Source: Neodontobutis hainanensis
Taxonomy: Eukaryota > Chordata > Actinopteri > Gobiiformes > Odontobutidae
Assembly: GCA_024349245.1 (NCBI GenBank)
Contig: JALDNG010000744.1
Coordinates: 81,001-145,000, forward strand
Direction: 5' to 3'
Length of the DNA: 64,000 nt
The notes under the pieces were generated by a model, which did not search any database, was not told where the DNA came from, and saw only the letters and a list, made by a program, of their open reading frames with translations. The stretch's first letter is position 1. Every line of letters begins with the position of its first letter. This document shows positions 32,845 through 42,399 of the stretch, in pieces. The position numbers and the translations under genes were made by a program.

Positions 32845-35800
32845 ATTACATTTACATTTACATTTAGTCATTTAGCAGACGCTTTTATCCAAAGCGACTT
32901 ACAAGTGAGGAAAACAATGGAAGCAATTTCAACAACACAAGGTAACAAAAAGCATAAGTGCACAAAAAACTAGTCAGTTAAAAACCTAGCACAGCATACA
33001 AAGCTAAGGATAGGAAAGATTTTTTTTTTTTTTTTTTTTTTAAGAAGGAATTGATAGAAAGGAAGTTAAGAATTTAGTGTTTGTCAGTCAGGTGTTGACA
33101 AAAGAGATATGTTTTCAAGCGTTTTTTAAATATGTCTACAGAATCTGCTGATCTTGTAGCAGCAGGTAGATCATTCCACCAATGTGGAACAGATCCAGAG
33201 AAAGTACGTGAGAGGGATTTTTTCCTTTTTGGGATGGTGCAACCAGACGTTGTTCATTAGCAGATCGCAGGGATCTGGTAGGAACATAGGTCTGTATCAG
33301 TGAGTGAAGATATGAGGGGCGGAGCCAGTGGTGGTCTTGTAGGCCAAGAGCATAGCTTTGAACTTAATACGTGCCTCAACCGGGAGCCAATGTAACCTAA
33401 TGAGGAGAGGAGTTACATGCGCCTCTTCGGTTCTTTAAAGACCACTCTTGCTGCTGCATTCTGGATGAGCTGCAGAGGTTTGGTTGTGCAGGCAGGAGTC
33501 CAGCCAGCAGAGCATTGCAATAATCCAGTTTGGACAAGACAAGAGCCTGAACTAGGATTTGCGTCGAGTGCTCCGATAGGAAAGGTCTAATTTTCCTAAT
33601 GTTGTAGAGGATGAATCTACAGGACCTGGTGGTGCTGGCAACATGACTTGTGAAGTTTAGTTGATCATCAATTACCACTCCCAGATTTCTGGCAGTGCTG
33701 GACGGTGTAATGGTTGATGAGCCTAGTTGAATGGAGAGGTTGTGGCGGGTCTTTGGGTTGGCAGGAATCACAAGCAGTTCTGTTTTACCAAGGTTCAGCT
33801 GCAGGTGATGGTCCTGCATCCAAAGTGAGATGTCACTCAGGCACGCCGAGACACGAGCAGAGACCGTTGGATCATCAGGTTGAAATGACAAGTGGAGTTG
33901 AGTGTCATCCGCATAGCAGTGATAGGAAAAGCCATGCTTCTGAATGACAGAGCCAAGGGATGTCATGTAAATGGAAAAGAGTAGCGGTCCAAGCACTGAG
34001 CCCTGTGGCACCCCTGTATTAAGATGTTGGGACTCAGAGACCTCATCTCTCCAGGATACTCTGAATGACCTACCCGAGAGGTAAGACTTGAACCATTGCA
34101 ACGCCATTCCAGAGACACCCATCGCACTGAGAGAAGACAAGAGGATGTGATGGTTAACAGTGTCAAAGGCAGCAGACAGATCCAGTAAGATGAGGACAGA
34201 TGACTTGGATGTTGCCTTTGCCAGTCTCAGGGCTTCGATGACTGAGAGCAGTGCAGTTTCGGTGGAATGTCCGCTCTTGAATCCAGACTGGTTCTGGTCC
34301 AGGAGGTTGTTTCGTGTGAGAAAGGAGGAGAGCTGGTTAAACACAACTCGCTCCAGAGCTTTGGCAGTAAAGGGAAGGAGGGAAACCGGTCTGTAGTTTT
34401 CTAACAGTGAAGGGTTGAGAGTGGGTTTCTTAAGTAGTGGTGTGATGCGGGCCTCTTTGAAAGCTGTGGGGAATGACCCAGTGGAGAGAGATGAGTTGAT
34501 GATGTGGGTGAGAGCAGGCACGACAGATGGAGAGATGGCCTGAAGGAGATGTGTGGGGATGGGATCCAGCGGGCAGGTGGTTGGGTGGTTAGAACTAATG
34601 ACCTTGGATACGTCCGCTTCAGTTAGAGGAGAAAAAGAAGGGAGCAAACACGTATCAGGGGTGTGAAAGAGTTCAACAGGTGCTGGTGCAGAAAACTGAC
34701 TGCTGATGGCGGTTGTTTTCTTTACAAAGAAAGATGCAAAATCATCAGCTGTTAACTCTGATGAAGGAGGGGAGCAGGCGGACAAAGGAGGGCAGAGAAG
34801 GTTTTAAAGAGAGTGCGTGAGTCAGGTGAGTTGATTAACTTAGAATGGTAGTAGTCAGTTTTGCAGAAGTGACATCAGCAGAGAAATTAGAGAGGAGAGA
34901 CTGGTAGATAGAGAGGTCAGTGAGATCTTTTGACTTGCGCCATTTTCTCTCAGCTGACCGGAGGCTGGTGCGATGCTCACGTAGAACATTGGATAACCAG
35001 GGGCAGACGAGGATGTACGAGCTGGTCTGGATATAAGAGGGCATAAGTTGTCCAGACAGGATGTAAGAGTGGAGCACAGAGTGTCAGTGGCAGTGTTGGT
35101 GTTTAAAAGCGAGAGCTCCTCAAGAGGAAGCGCAGAAGAGACGGCAGAGGAAAAGCGGGAGGGACTGAGTGAACGCAGGTTACGTCGGAAAGTGACCAGC
35201 GGTAAAACTGTTGCGGTGTCTGGAGAAGTTAGATCGAGGTCAAGAGTTACGAAGAAATGATCCGACGTGTGCAGAGGTGTGACCTGAGTATGCCGAGCGG
35301 AGCAGTGTCTTATGTAGATGAGATCTAGTTGGTTACCAGACTTGTGAGTTACTGGTGTGGAGACCTGCTTGAGGTCAAATGATGCAGTCAGGTTATTGAA
35401 GTTAGCAGCCTGTGGCTTTTCAAGGTGGATGTTGAAGTCTCCTAATACCACCAGAGGAGTACCATCCTCAGGGAAGGATGAAAGAAGCACATCCAACTCC
35501 TCCAAGAAATGTCCAAGCTGACCTGGGGTCGATAGATAACTACAAAGTGACTTTTAACAGGGTGGGTGATGGTAACAGCATGGAACTCGAAGGAGCTGTT
35601 GTCACACAAGGGTGCTAGCTGTTTGAACTTCCAGTCAGTAGGGATAAGTAATCCGGTCCCTCCACCCCTTCCTGTGAGGCGAGGACTGTGGGAGAAAGTG
35701 TGATTATGGGAGAGGGCAGCGAGAGTGGCAGAGTCCTCTGGTTTGATCCATGTTTCTGTAAGTGCTACAACTGAAAGACCAGAATGTTGAACAAAAGCGG

Positions 35801-35885
35801 TAATGAAATCAGCTTTGTTCACAGCAGACTGGCAGTTCCACAAGCCTATTGAGAAAGTAGAAGAGGCAGTTATGGACGGTGATAT
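32845..35885 (-). mobile_element. L2-type LINE, copy 1 (near full length, minus)
   Basis: The 3' tail at the left is tacattta repeats, then tcatttagcagacgctttta tccaaagcgacttac, the standard fish L2 end. Endonuclease words: WNCQSAVNKADFITAFVQHS and LTETWIKPEDSA (35843 down), GRGGGTGLLIPTDWKFKQL, VLGDFNIHLEKPQAANF, LHTSDHFFVTLDLD (35505 down to about 35210). RT at 34785-33397. C-terminal tail after 33480 in shifted frames. At least two frameshifts (near 35480 and 34830), so dead, but well preserved. Confidence 0.93.
33397..34785 (-). pseudogene. L2 reverse transcriptase (462-codon open frame)
   Basis: Long open frame with the complete RT core: LENYRPVSLLPFTAKALERV, LDQNQSGFKSGHSTETALLS, LILLDLSAAFDTVNHHILL, TGVPQGSVLGPLLFSIYMTS, YHCYADDTQLHLSF (catalytic DD intact), LNLGKTELLVIP and NLGVVIDDQLNFTSHV. 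A frame change around 33490 corrupts the last ~35 residues; the normal tail continues in another frame toward 33180. The open start at 34785 is inside the element, not the natural start. Confidence 0.92.
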
Positions 35886-36236
35886 AACATGCAGATTGTT
35901 ATGGTTGCATCAAACATATAAATGTTTATTTCTACTTCTGATTTTTATGCATGTTTTTGGGATTAAACTATAATATTGAAAGATTGTTATCTGTCACATA
36001 CTTTTTCTTAATAGAGTTAAAACATGTATTAAATGTACAAAAAGAACCTGTAAATTGTGCAATTAAAGCCAAAAATACTATAAATACTTATAATATAAAT
36101 AAAATTATTTTAGATTCATGAACATGCTATGTTTCTCTCTATAATGATATATAGTTAACATTTTACAAGGCATTTGAATAATGCATGTGGTATGATGCTA
36201 TAATATAGCATACTAATCTAACTTTTTTTCTATTGT
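35886..36236. other. AT-rich sequence, nothing recognised
   Basis: Between the L2 5' end and the SGNH-like exons. No coding frame; possibly intron or upstream sequence of those exons. Confidence 0.3.
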
Positions 36237-36857
36237 AGTTAAAAAGATGTAAAATATCACTTCTCACATTGCTCACTCTAAAGAGCCCACTGCCCAGACA
36301 AGTAAGTGCAGTTACACATTACTTTGGAGACTATATTTCACTGAGTTACAGCCACGTTATAAATAACTCTTTCTTTTGTAGTTTTCAAAATGGACTTGCC
36401 CTCTGCTCCTCTACTTCTGCCTCCTTCACCTGGAAAGCAGACCTCCCAAGAACATGCTGCACAGACAAGTAATTCCAGTTATGGCTGCATATTTAACCTT
36501 TTATTATTTATTTTTTTTGAATGACTCAATTGTAACTTATTTTTCACATTAATTTATGCATTCTTTCCACATCTAGAAACTGTGTGGATCATTGGTGACA
36601 GCCATGTCCGGCGTGGAGCCCAGACAGCTGCAGCAATAACAGCCAGCCACCTCAGCCTTCCACATGCCCGGGTTTGCTGGTTTGGCTGGGGTGGCCTTTG
36701 TTGGAGGGGGCTCCTGTCCTTTTTTGAGGGCACGTTGCAAAGAAGATCAGTGCTGGAGGTCCTCTTGATTCACTGCGGTGGGAATGACCTGAGCATTTTG
36801 TCCAGTGTCAAGGGTGAAGGTGGAAATAGCGAGGATGTGATGAGGAGTTTAAAATGA
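36237..36857 (+). pseudogene. SGNH-hydrolase-like exons, transposon-associated type
   Basis: Candidate exons: 36238-36301 (after ttctattgtag, donor aagtaagt), 36382-36470 (FKMDLPSAPLLLPPSPGKQT; donor aagtaatt) and 36577-36857. The last reads VWIIGDSHVRRGAQ, WFGWGGLCWRGLLSFFE and VLLIHCGGNDLSILSS: the GDS(H) block and the G-x-N-D block of SGNH esterases. It stops at 36855, before a catalytic Asp-His block, so truncated. Similar SGNH domains occur in fish Ngaro/Crypton-type elements; which element this came from is not clear. Confidence 0.6.
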
Positions 36858-37090
36858 CTGGTGCAGGACGGGACCCTGTGATAAGTCAGAAAAACTCAAA
36901 TAAAAATCACACAAAACAAATTCAAGTTGGCCTGTCTTGGTATTATAACCTTAAAAGGTTACCAAAGTAGTACAGTACATATAGTGTTACAATAACAATT
37001 GCAGGGCAGGGTTAGGGTAGATAACAACAGGCTTCACATAAGATCATGGTCATAAGCTTGTAATAATTTCTTTTTTCAATTTTTCATAAG

Positions 37091-37137
<47 letters not shown>

Positions 37138-37895
37138 TACATTGACAATTTTTTAAGCCCAGATTTATAAATATTAAAATAGTAGTTTATACCTTAGATG
37201 TATTGAACAGCACTAGGTTCTAGGTACAGTTGTCATACTTTACAACACACTCTGAAGGCAGTTCAATATAAGAGCATCAGAGCTCCCAGACATGTCCCAA
37301 ACGGAGTTCATACACATAACACTAGTGCAATCTTATGTGCAATAACGATTTCATAGAAAAAGTGAATTACTTTTTTTTGAGAGATAATCTTACATTATCT
37401 TAACACATAATGATAGCACGTTATTTTCAAAAGTCATTAGCGGTGGGCTTCAGAGCATTGACGGTAGCCTACCGGAGCGTATTTTCTACAGTCATTGTGT
37501 AGAGCACCCGGTGAAAAATACAGTTATATCAAGTAGCGCTCATTTGCCCGTTATATGTCAAAGCCATAACATGCTTAATCCGATCACTTAAAAAAAATTA
37601 CAGCTGAAATGAATAAATATATTGTTTTGCTGTTAAACTTGTTTAATAACCATGTTCGTAATGCAAATAGTGTTTTTGAGCCTTGACATATTGTATATCT
37701 GGATCTATTTTTAAAGCATAAAGCAGTCAGTAAAAATAAAATTAAAATTCTACCTTAATAGTATTATAATTAACATCGAATTCTAAATTACCGTACTTGT
37801 TATTAGCTCGGCTAAATAGCTAAGTAATGCTATATATTTAGCCGTGTAAGAGCTCTCAAAACCATCCATAAAACCAAGAAAATAGTATTACTCAC
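36858..37895. other. Non-coding, with (TA)n microsatellite at 37092-37134
   Basis: AT-rich. The uninterrupted TA tract is about 43 bases. No protein frame over 50 codons resembles a family. Confidence 0.5.
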
Positions 37896-37956
37896 CGAAA
37901 AACTGAAGACCACACTTGGGGGGTCTGTTAGTACAGCCAACAGCACAGCAAGCCAT
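37896..37956 (-). CDS. THAP-type zinc finger, first exon only
   Basis: On the minus strand ATG at 37956 opens MACCAVGCTNRPPKCGLQFF and then meets a strong donor (ttcg|gtgagt at 37895). This is the N-terminus of a THAP domain: C-x2-4-C, the GCTNR core and the aromatic FF, and THAP genes normally splice shortly after. The rest of the domain (second Cys-His pair, AVPTIF) was not found to the left within the window's readable frames. It is either the first exon of a transposon-derived THAP gene or an orphan exon. Confidence 0.65.
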
Positions 37957-38210
37957 TTACACAACTTTCTTCTTAAATACTCAGAGAACAGCCGAAGGTA
38001 AAGTACAGAAGCCTGACACACTGATCCTAACATGCGCCAAGCCAGCATGTATCACGGAGGAGCTAACTAGCCACTTGTTAGCCAGCTAGCCACACGACGT
38101 GCACGAGGCTCGGTGATTGACACATGCGAGTCAAGATAACCACACCCACAATTATGCACAAAACTAAACTTTTCTCCCCCAGGAGACAGGAGCCATCTTT
38201 TGTACCAGGC
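37957..38210 (-). promoter_or_regulatory. Possible 5' region of the THAP-type exon
   Basis: GC-richer than its surroundings, with ttagccagctagccacacgacgtgcacg (38077 on) including a CACGTG-like ACGTGC and CpGs. It lies upstream of the minus-strand ATG at 37956. Promoter role is inferred from position only. Confidence 0.3.
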
Positions 38211-38901
38211 TGTAAACATGTTTTTTACACCCGTTGAGGTCGCCTTTGGGTTTCTCCTTATATTTCCGCTTTTGGAGCCTGCCCTCTGGTGGACGGCGGT
38301 ATATTGCCGTATTTCAATGTATTTTGACGTATGGCGCGCCCTTACGCAGGGACCGTTTAGGAGGTTCCATCTGAGACGCTTGATGATGAGTTTATGTTAT
38401 GTGTATTATGGTTTATACTTATGCATGGTTTATATTCAAATAAGATGTTATATGTAATACATCTAGAAACATATTATTAGAAAAATAAAACATAATGTCA
38501 GAGTATATGGTTTTTACATGATAAGTTTAATGAACACACACACAGGGAATATCTAAGTTACAGATAAGAGACATGTGCCTGGCACCAGAGGAGGTCAGAA
38601 AGTAACTGGGACATACATTACATTACAACAGAAAGGTGGGGGCCATTAGAAAGGAGGGGTACTTTGCCCAGTGGAGAGGTTGTAAATTGTTAAAACTGTC
38701 ATGTGGAAAAAGTATAAAAGTCTAGTTTGAAGAGACAATCTTTGGTAGAATTTGGGATGGTCTATCCGGGTCGTTTTGTTGTTGGGATTATGAACAATAA
38801 AGGACTCTATGGCATGGAGATGGTTGTGCATTTTTGAATTATTCCATACGATGGTGCATCTGAAGGCTGAGGGGTCAGTTTCGGAGAATTTTGCCACGAC
38901 A
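38211..38901. other. Right end of the 6.56-kb insertion, LTR-like
   Basis: Holds the purine tract gaaaggagggg (38652 on), TATAAAAG (about 38711) and AATAAA (38791), then ends cacgaca at 38901. These resemble the end of an LTR retrotransposon. No matching left LTR was demonstrated. Confidence 0.4.
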
Positions 38902-39444
38902 AGAGGCAGGGGGTAAACAGAGTCAGAGGGAATGTGCTAATCAAAGCAGCGATAGTAATGAAAGTGATGGCTGTGTGCTGTGCCTTTTGAGAGGTCCCAC
39001 ACTCTAAAAAACTACAAACTATGCATTTTGATGGATAAGAAAAGATAAAGCTACTGCAACCAAACACCTACAGTACATGTGTATATTTCTCACATCTATA
39101 GGGTATATTAGAAGTTGTAGTTATTTTTTTTTTTATTTTGGTAATGTTGCTAATACAAAATACTCTTATAAATAATTTAATTTCAGAAAAAGACCAAAAA
39201 GAGAAAAAAAAAAAAAACTATTATAATATGTTCATTAGTCTGTATGTACTGTAAATAACATAACCACCAATATATAAAGTCATGGTATGCAAATAATATG
39301 CATAATATATATTCACTCATATACTTTGGGTCATACCTGACATTTTTCTAGTTTAGAGTAGGACTCTACCTCTCATCATTTTCAAACCACAGCTTTTTGA
39401 AATTTGGATCTCAAAAATCTGTATTTTGGCGCCTAAAGGGTTAA

Positions 39445-40775
39445 AGGTTAAGGAGATTATAGAAAATGAAAAGCAAAGTCGCATGTATGAAGAGGATAAG
39501 CGAATATGGTGGGAAAATGTAAAGTTTTTAATCAAGAAATTCTCAATCAAATATAATTGTTTAATACAGGAAGGTAAAAGATTGCAAGAAAGAGAAATGA
39601 CAGAAAACTTGGAAATAGAATTGAACAAAGAAAATAAAAACATACAAAAAATAAAGGAAATAGAGGACAAACTGAAAGAAATAAAAGAAAAAGAGTATGA
39701 GGGGGCGAGGTTAAGAAGCAAAGCAAATATAATGGTGGAGGGAGAAAAATGCACAAAGTTCTTTGATCTGGAAAAAAAGAAAGGGAAACCGAAATGATAA
39801 AAGAAATAAGAGGGTAAAATGGGGTAGAAGGGAATGAAAAGATTTTGGAGGAAGCAAAGAATTTTATGAGGATTTGTTTTGGTGCAAGAGGTGTGGAAGA
39901 GGAGGAGAAAATGAGACTGTTGAATCTGATAAAAGCTAAAGTGAGAGAGGAAGATAAAAAAAGAGTGTGACAAAGAAATTAGAGAAGAGGAGATTGCAAG
40001 AGCAATAAATCAACTGAATACAAAGAAAAGCCCAGGAATAGATGGATTAGGAAATGAGTTCTATGTCTGTTTTAAAGGAGTTTTAACAAAGATTTTAAAT
40101 GTTTTTTAAAGAAACATTTGAAGAGGGAGAACTTAATGAAAGAACAGAGATGGGGTTAATGAAACTGATATACAAAATAAAAAGGAGAAAAATAAGATTT
40201 AACAAATTATAGAGCAATTACAATGTTAAACATGGATCTTAAGATCTTAGCAAAAGTTTTAGCAAACAGATTAAAAGAGATAATGCCAAGTATAATTGAA
40301 ACAAACCAAGCGTACGCAGTTAAAGAAAGGGACATAGCAGAGATAACAATGAGCATAAGAGACATGCTATGGTATATGAAGGAGAAAAACGACAATGGAT
40401 ATGTTATTAGTTTGGATTTTGAAAAAGCATTTGATAGATTAGAGCACAGGTATTTATTTCAGGATTTAAGGAGTTTTGGTTTTGGGGAAAAATTTGTTAA
40501 ATGGATAGAGATTTTATACAGAGGTGCGCTAACAAGGGTAAAATGTAATGGATTTTTAACAGATTGTTTTAAAATTACCAGATCTATAAGACAGGGGTGT
40601 CCGCTTTCAGCTTTATTGTACTCACTTGCAGCGGAACCGTTAGGATTAGCTATAAATAAAAAGAAGGAATAGAAGGGATAGAATTTGAGGAAAGGAAGGC
40701 AGAAGGGAAGGTATTTCAATATGCAGATGATACAACAATAATAGTGAAGGAAAAGGACAGTGTTATAGAAGCTAT
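39445..40775 (+). pseudogene. Tx1-clade LINE copy B, segment 2 (linker and reverse transcriptase)
   Basis: Resumes the LINE after the piggyBac. Linker frame 39426-39797 (IIENEKQSRMYEEDKRIWWE). The RT frame 40223-40672 reads MLNMDLKILAKVLANRLKEI, YVISLDFEKAFDRLEHRYLF, FVKWIEILYRGALTRVKCNG and ITRSIRQGCPLSALLYSLAA. After a frameshift the VFQYADDTT box is at about 40709-40735, catalytic DD kept. It is cut at 40775 by the EnSpm-type element and resumes at 53703. Confidence 0.92.
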
Positions 40776-40870
40776 CCCAGTCAACACGTGAGATCATGCA
40801 ATGATCACAGTGACATCTCACAATCCTCATACTGTGATCCTCAGCATGTGTGTAAAGCGTGAGCTCATTG

Positions 40871-41229
40871 TGAATGCTTCACACTCCGGTCCAGTTGGCG
40901 GTGGGAAATGCACCATCTAAGCTGGTCTTCCAACCACCATAAAACATGTAAAGAAGAAAAAAATGTGCATAGCATTGTTACATTGCAGAAATGGTGAGTG
41001 GCTTATTTACATACTTTTAGATGTGCACTGCTCACACATGCTACATGTGCACCAGCCATTTTACATTCAGTAATCACACCAAAATTGCTAGCTGCAGCTA
41101 GTTTGCATATCAGTATTTGCGAATTGTTAGGCCTGTTATTGTTAGGCCTGTTATGTCAGGAAGTACGCCTACTCTTAGACACTCATATTAAAGATAAAAA
41201 GCCTTATTTCACCACGCTATATGACTAGT
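40871..41229 (+). other. 5' region of the EnSpm-type element
   Basis: Contains an acceptor-ATG-donor arrangement (attgcag aaatg gtgagt, 40983-41000), which could be a mini first exon. No recognised protein. Confidence 0.3.
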
Positions 41230-41770
41230 TTTTTTAACAACAACTTCTATCTGCGGAACTGTAGCCGTTTATGTTAAAAGCTTCAACGTCACTTCCCATT
41301 TACCAAAACTCAAAGTGACTGACATTCATCCTCTTATTAACATAACAAGCAACTTTACCCAAACATCAGATGCACCACTACATCATTATGTAGCAGAACA
41401 GTTCTCAATCCCAGACTTATCATTTCCAGATGCCACCAACAGGCAGGAGTTTGGACTAACACCTAATCTTACCCACAGGAGATTAAACATGCCCTTTTAA
41501 ATATTCACAGATGCTTCTTGCTTGGATAAGACCGAACAAGTCTTCAGGACTTATAATTAACTATTCTGTTTGTTTTCATTAAAAGACAGGACCTAGGTCC
41601 AACCAGCACCAAAAACCAATCAGGTCAAAAGGACTCATGGAGAGATCCAGACCGCTAGGCGCCGCTGTCAAAAAGTCATAAATTCTGGAGATAAGGTGTT
41701 CATCCAGCTTTCTCGAGAACACTTTATTCTAATCCTGATTGACAGTTGAAAATGTCTTTGATCCTAGTTG
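41230..41770 (+). pseudogene. Retroelement-like coding remnant (RNase H / integrase-tail words)
   Basis: An open frame at 41315-41500 is unrecognised. In another frame IFTDASCL (41498 on) resembles the first RNase H box. Further on, INSGDKVFIQLSREHFI (41681 on) resembles the C-terminal domain of a retroelement integrase. Order (RNase H before integrase) fits an LTR retroelement pol, but the core of both domains is missing and frames change. Family not assigned; low confidence. Confidence 0.35.
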
Positions 41771-42399
41771 TTCGGGCATGGTCAAACACTACCCCTTTTG
41801 GTCAAACGGACAAAGGACTATAATTGTGCTAAAAGACAGTTGTGGTTTAATTTTCAATAAAAGAAAGATATTGTGTTAATGTACTAACAATTATACTGTT
41901 CGTTCCAGGACGCAGATTTTGACAAGGCAACTAATTCCTTATTCCATTTCTACAGGGTTATGTTTTATGTTAATAAAATCTAATGAATATATGTTTTTAT
42001 AATAAGTCTGACAAATGCATTTTCTTTGCATAATCCTACAAGTACAAATGTTTTTGTGTGTTTTACAAAAAACAAGGAAAATAGGGTGAAACAAAAGGAA
42101 TGTTTTAAGTCGAAGTCAGTAGGAGAAGCAACTTAGCAGCAGAAGCCTACAGAACTGTGTAAGTGTATTTGAGTCTTGTCATTTTTGAGCTTAGTGCCGT
42201 GTTATTGCTGAGAAACCGCTCTGTGCATTACTACGACTTTGTCACGTGGTGCACCGGCGTTCACTCTCACCTGCTCGCCGCCTGGTTTCATCTGACTTGT
42301 TTACGGCCTTTTGGTGTGACCTGCTGAATTCAATTCTTGAATCAGACGGGTATTTAAGTGTGAACCACCGCGGCAGCAGTCGCGCAGCCCTAATCGCGA
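41771..42399. other. Unassigned, possibly retroelement-related
   Basis: AT-rich to 42070, then a GC-richer segment with cacgtggtgcaccggcg (42244 on). No family features, terminal repeats or target duplications were identified. Confidence 0.3.

Larger units (their letters stand above)
32341..38901. mobile_element. 6.56-kb insertion with LTR-like ends inside the piggyBac
   Basis: The related copy at 8132-8819 shows gggagaggcagggg uninterrupted. Here the same sequence is split after gggagag (32340) and resumes at agaggcagggg (38902). The insert begins tgttgtg and ends cacgaca, imperfect inverted TG...CA ends, with AGAG on both sides (32337-32340; 38902-38905). Near the right end are TATAAAAG (about 38711) and AATAAA (38791), as in an LTR. 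No retroviral-type genes were recognised inside; instead an L2 LINE and other exons occupy it. Class therefore uncertain. Confidence 0.6.
31611..39440 (+). mobile_element. piggyBac-family element (non-autonomous), with TTAA duplication
   Basis: TTAA at 31607-31610 and 39441-39444 flank terminal repeats ccctctaagcgccaaag (left) and, read inverted, ccctttaggcgccaaaa (right). Just inside the left end is the palindrome gtcgcaaaattgcgac. LINE ORF2 reads across the empty site (EYV before, KEIIENEK after), so the insertion is into the LINE. 31921-32000 encodes MADSGSEGEHLPLESLQPSE, an acidic start like piggyBac transposases, but no catalytic domain follows. Excluding the 6.56-kb insertion at 32341-38901 the element is about 1.27 kb. 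Confidence 0.92.

Noticed and set aside
32341..38901. A complete LTR retrotransposon
   Set aside because: Only one LTR-like end is visible, and no gag, protease or integrase was recognised inside.
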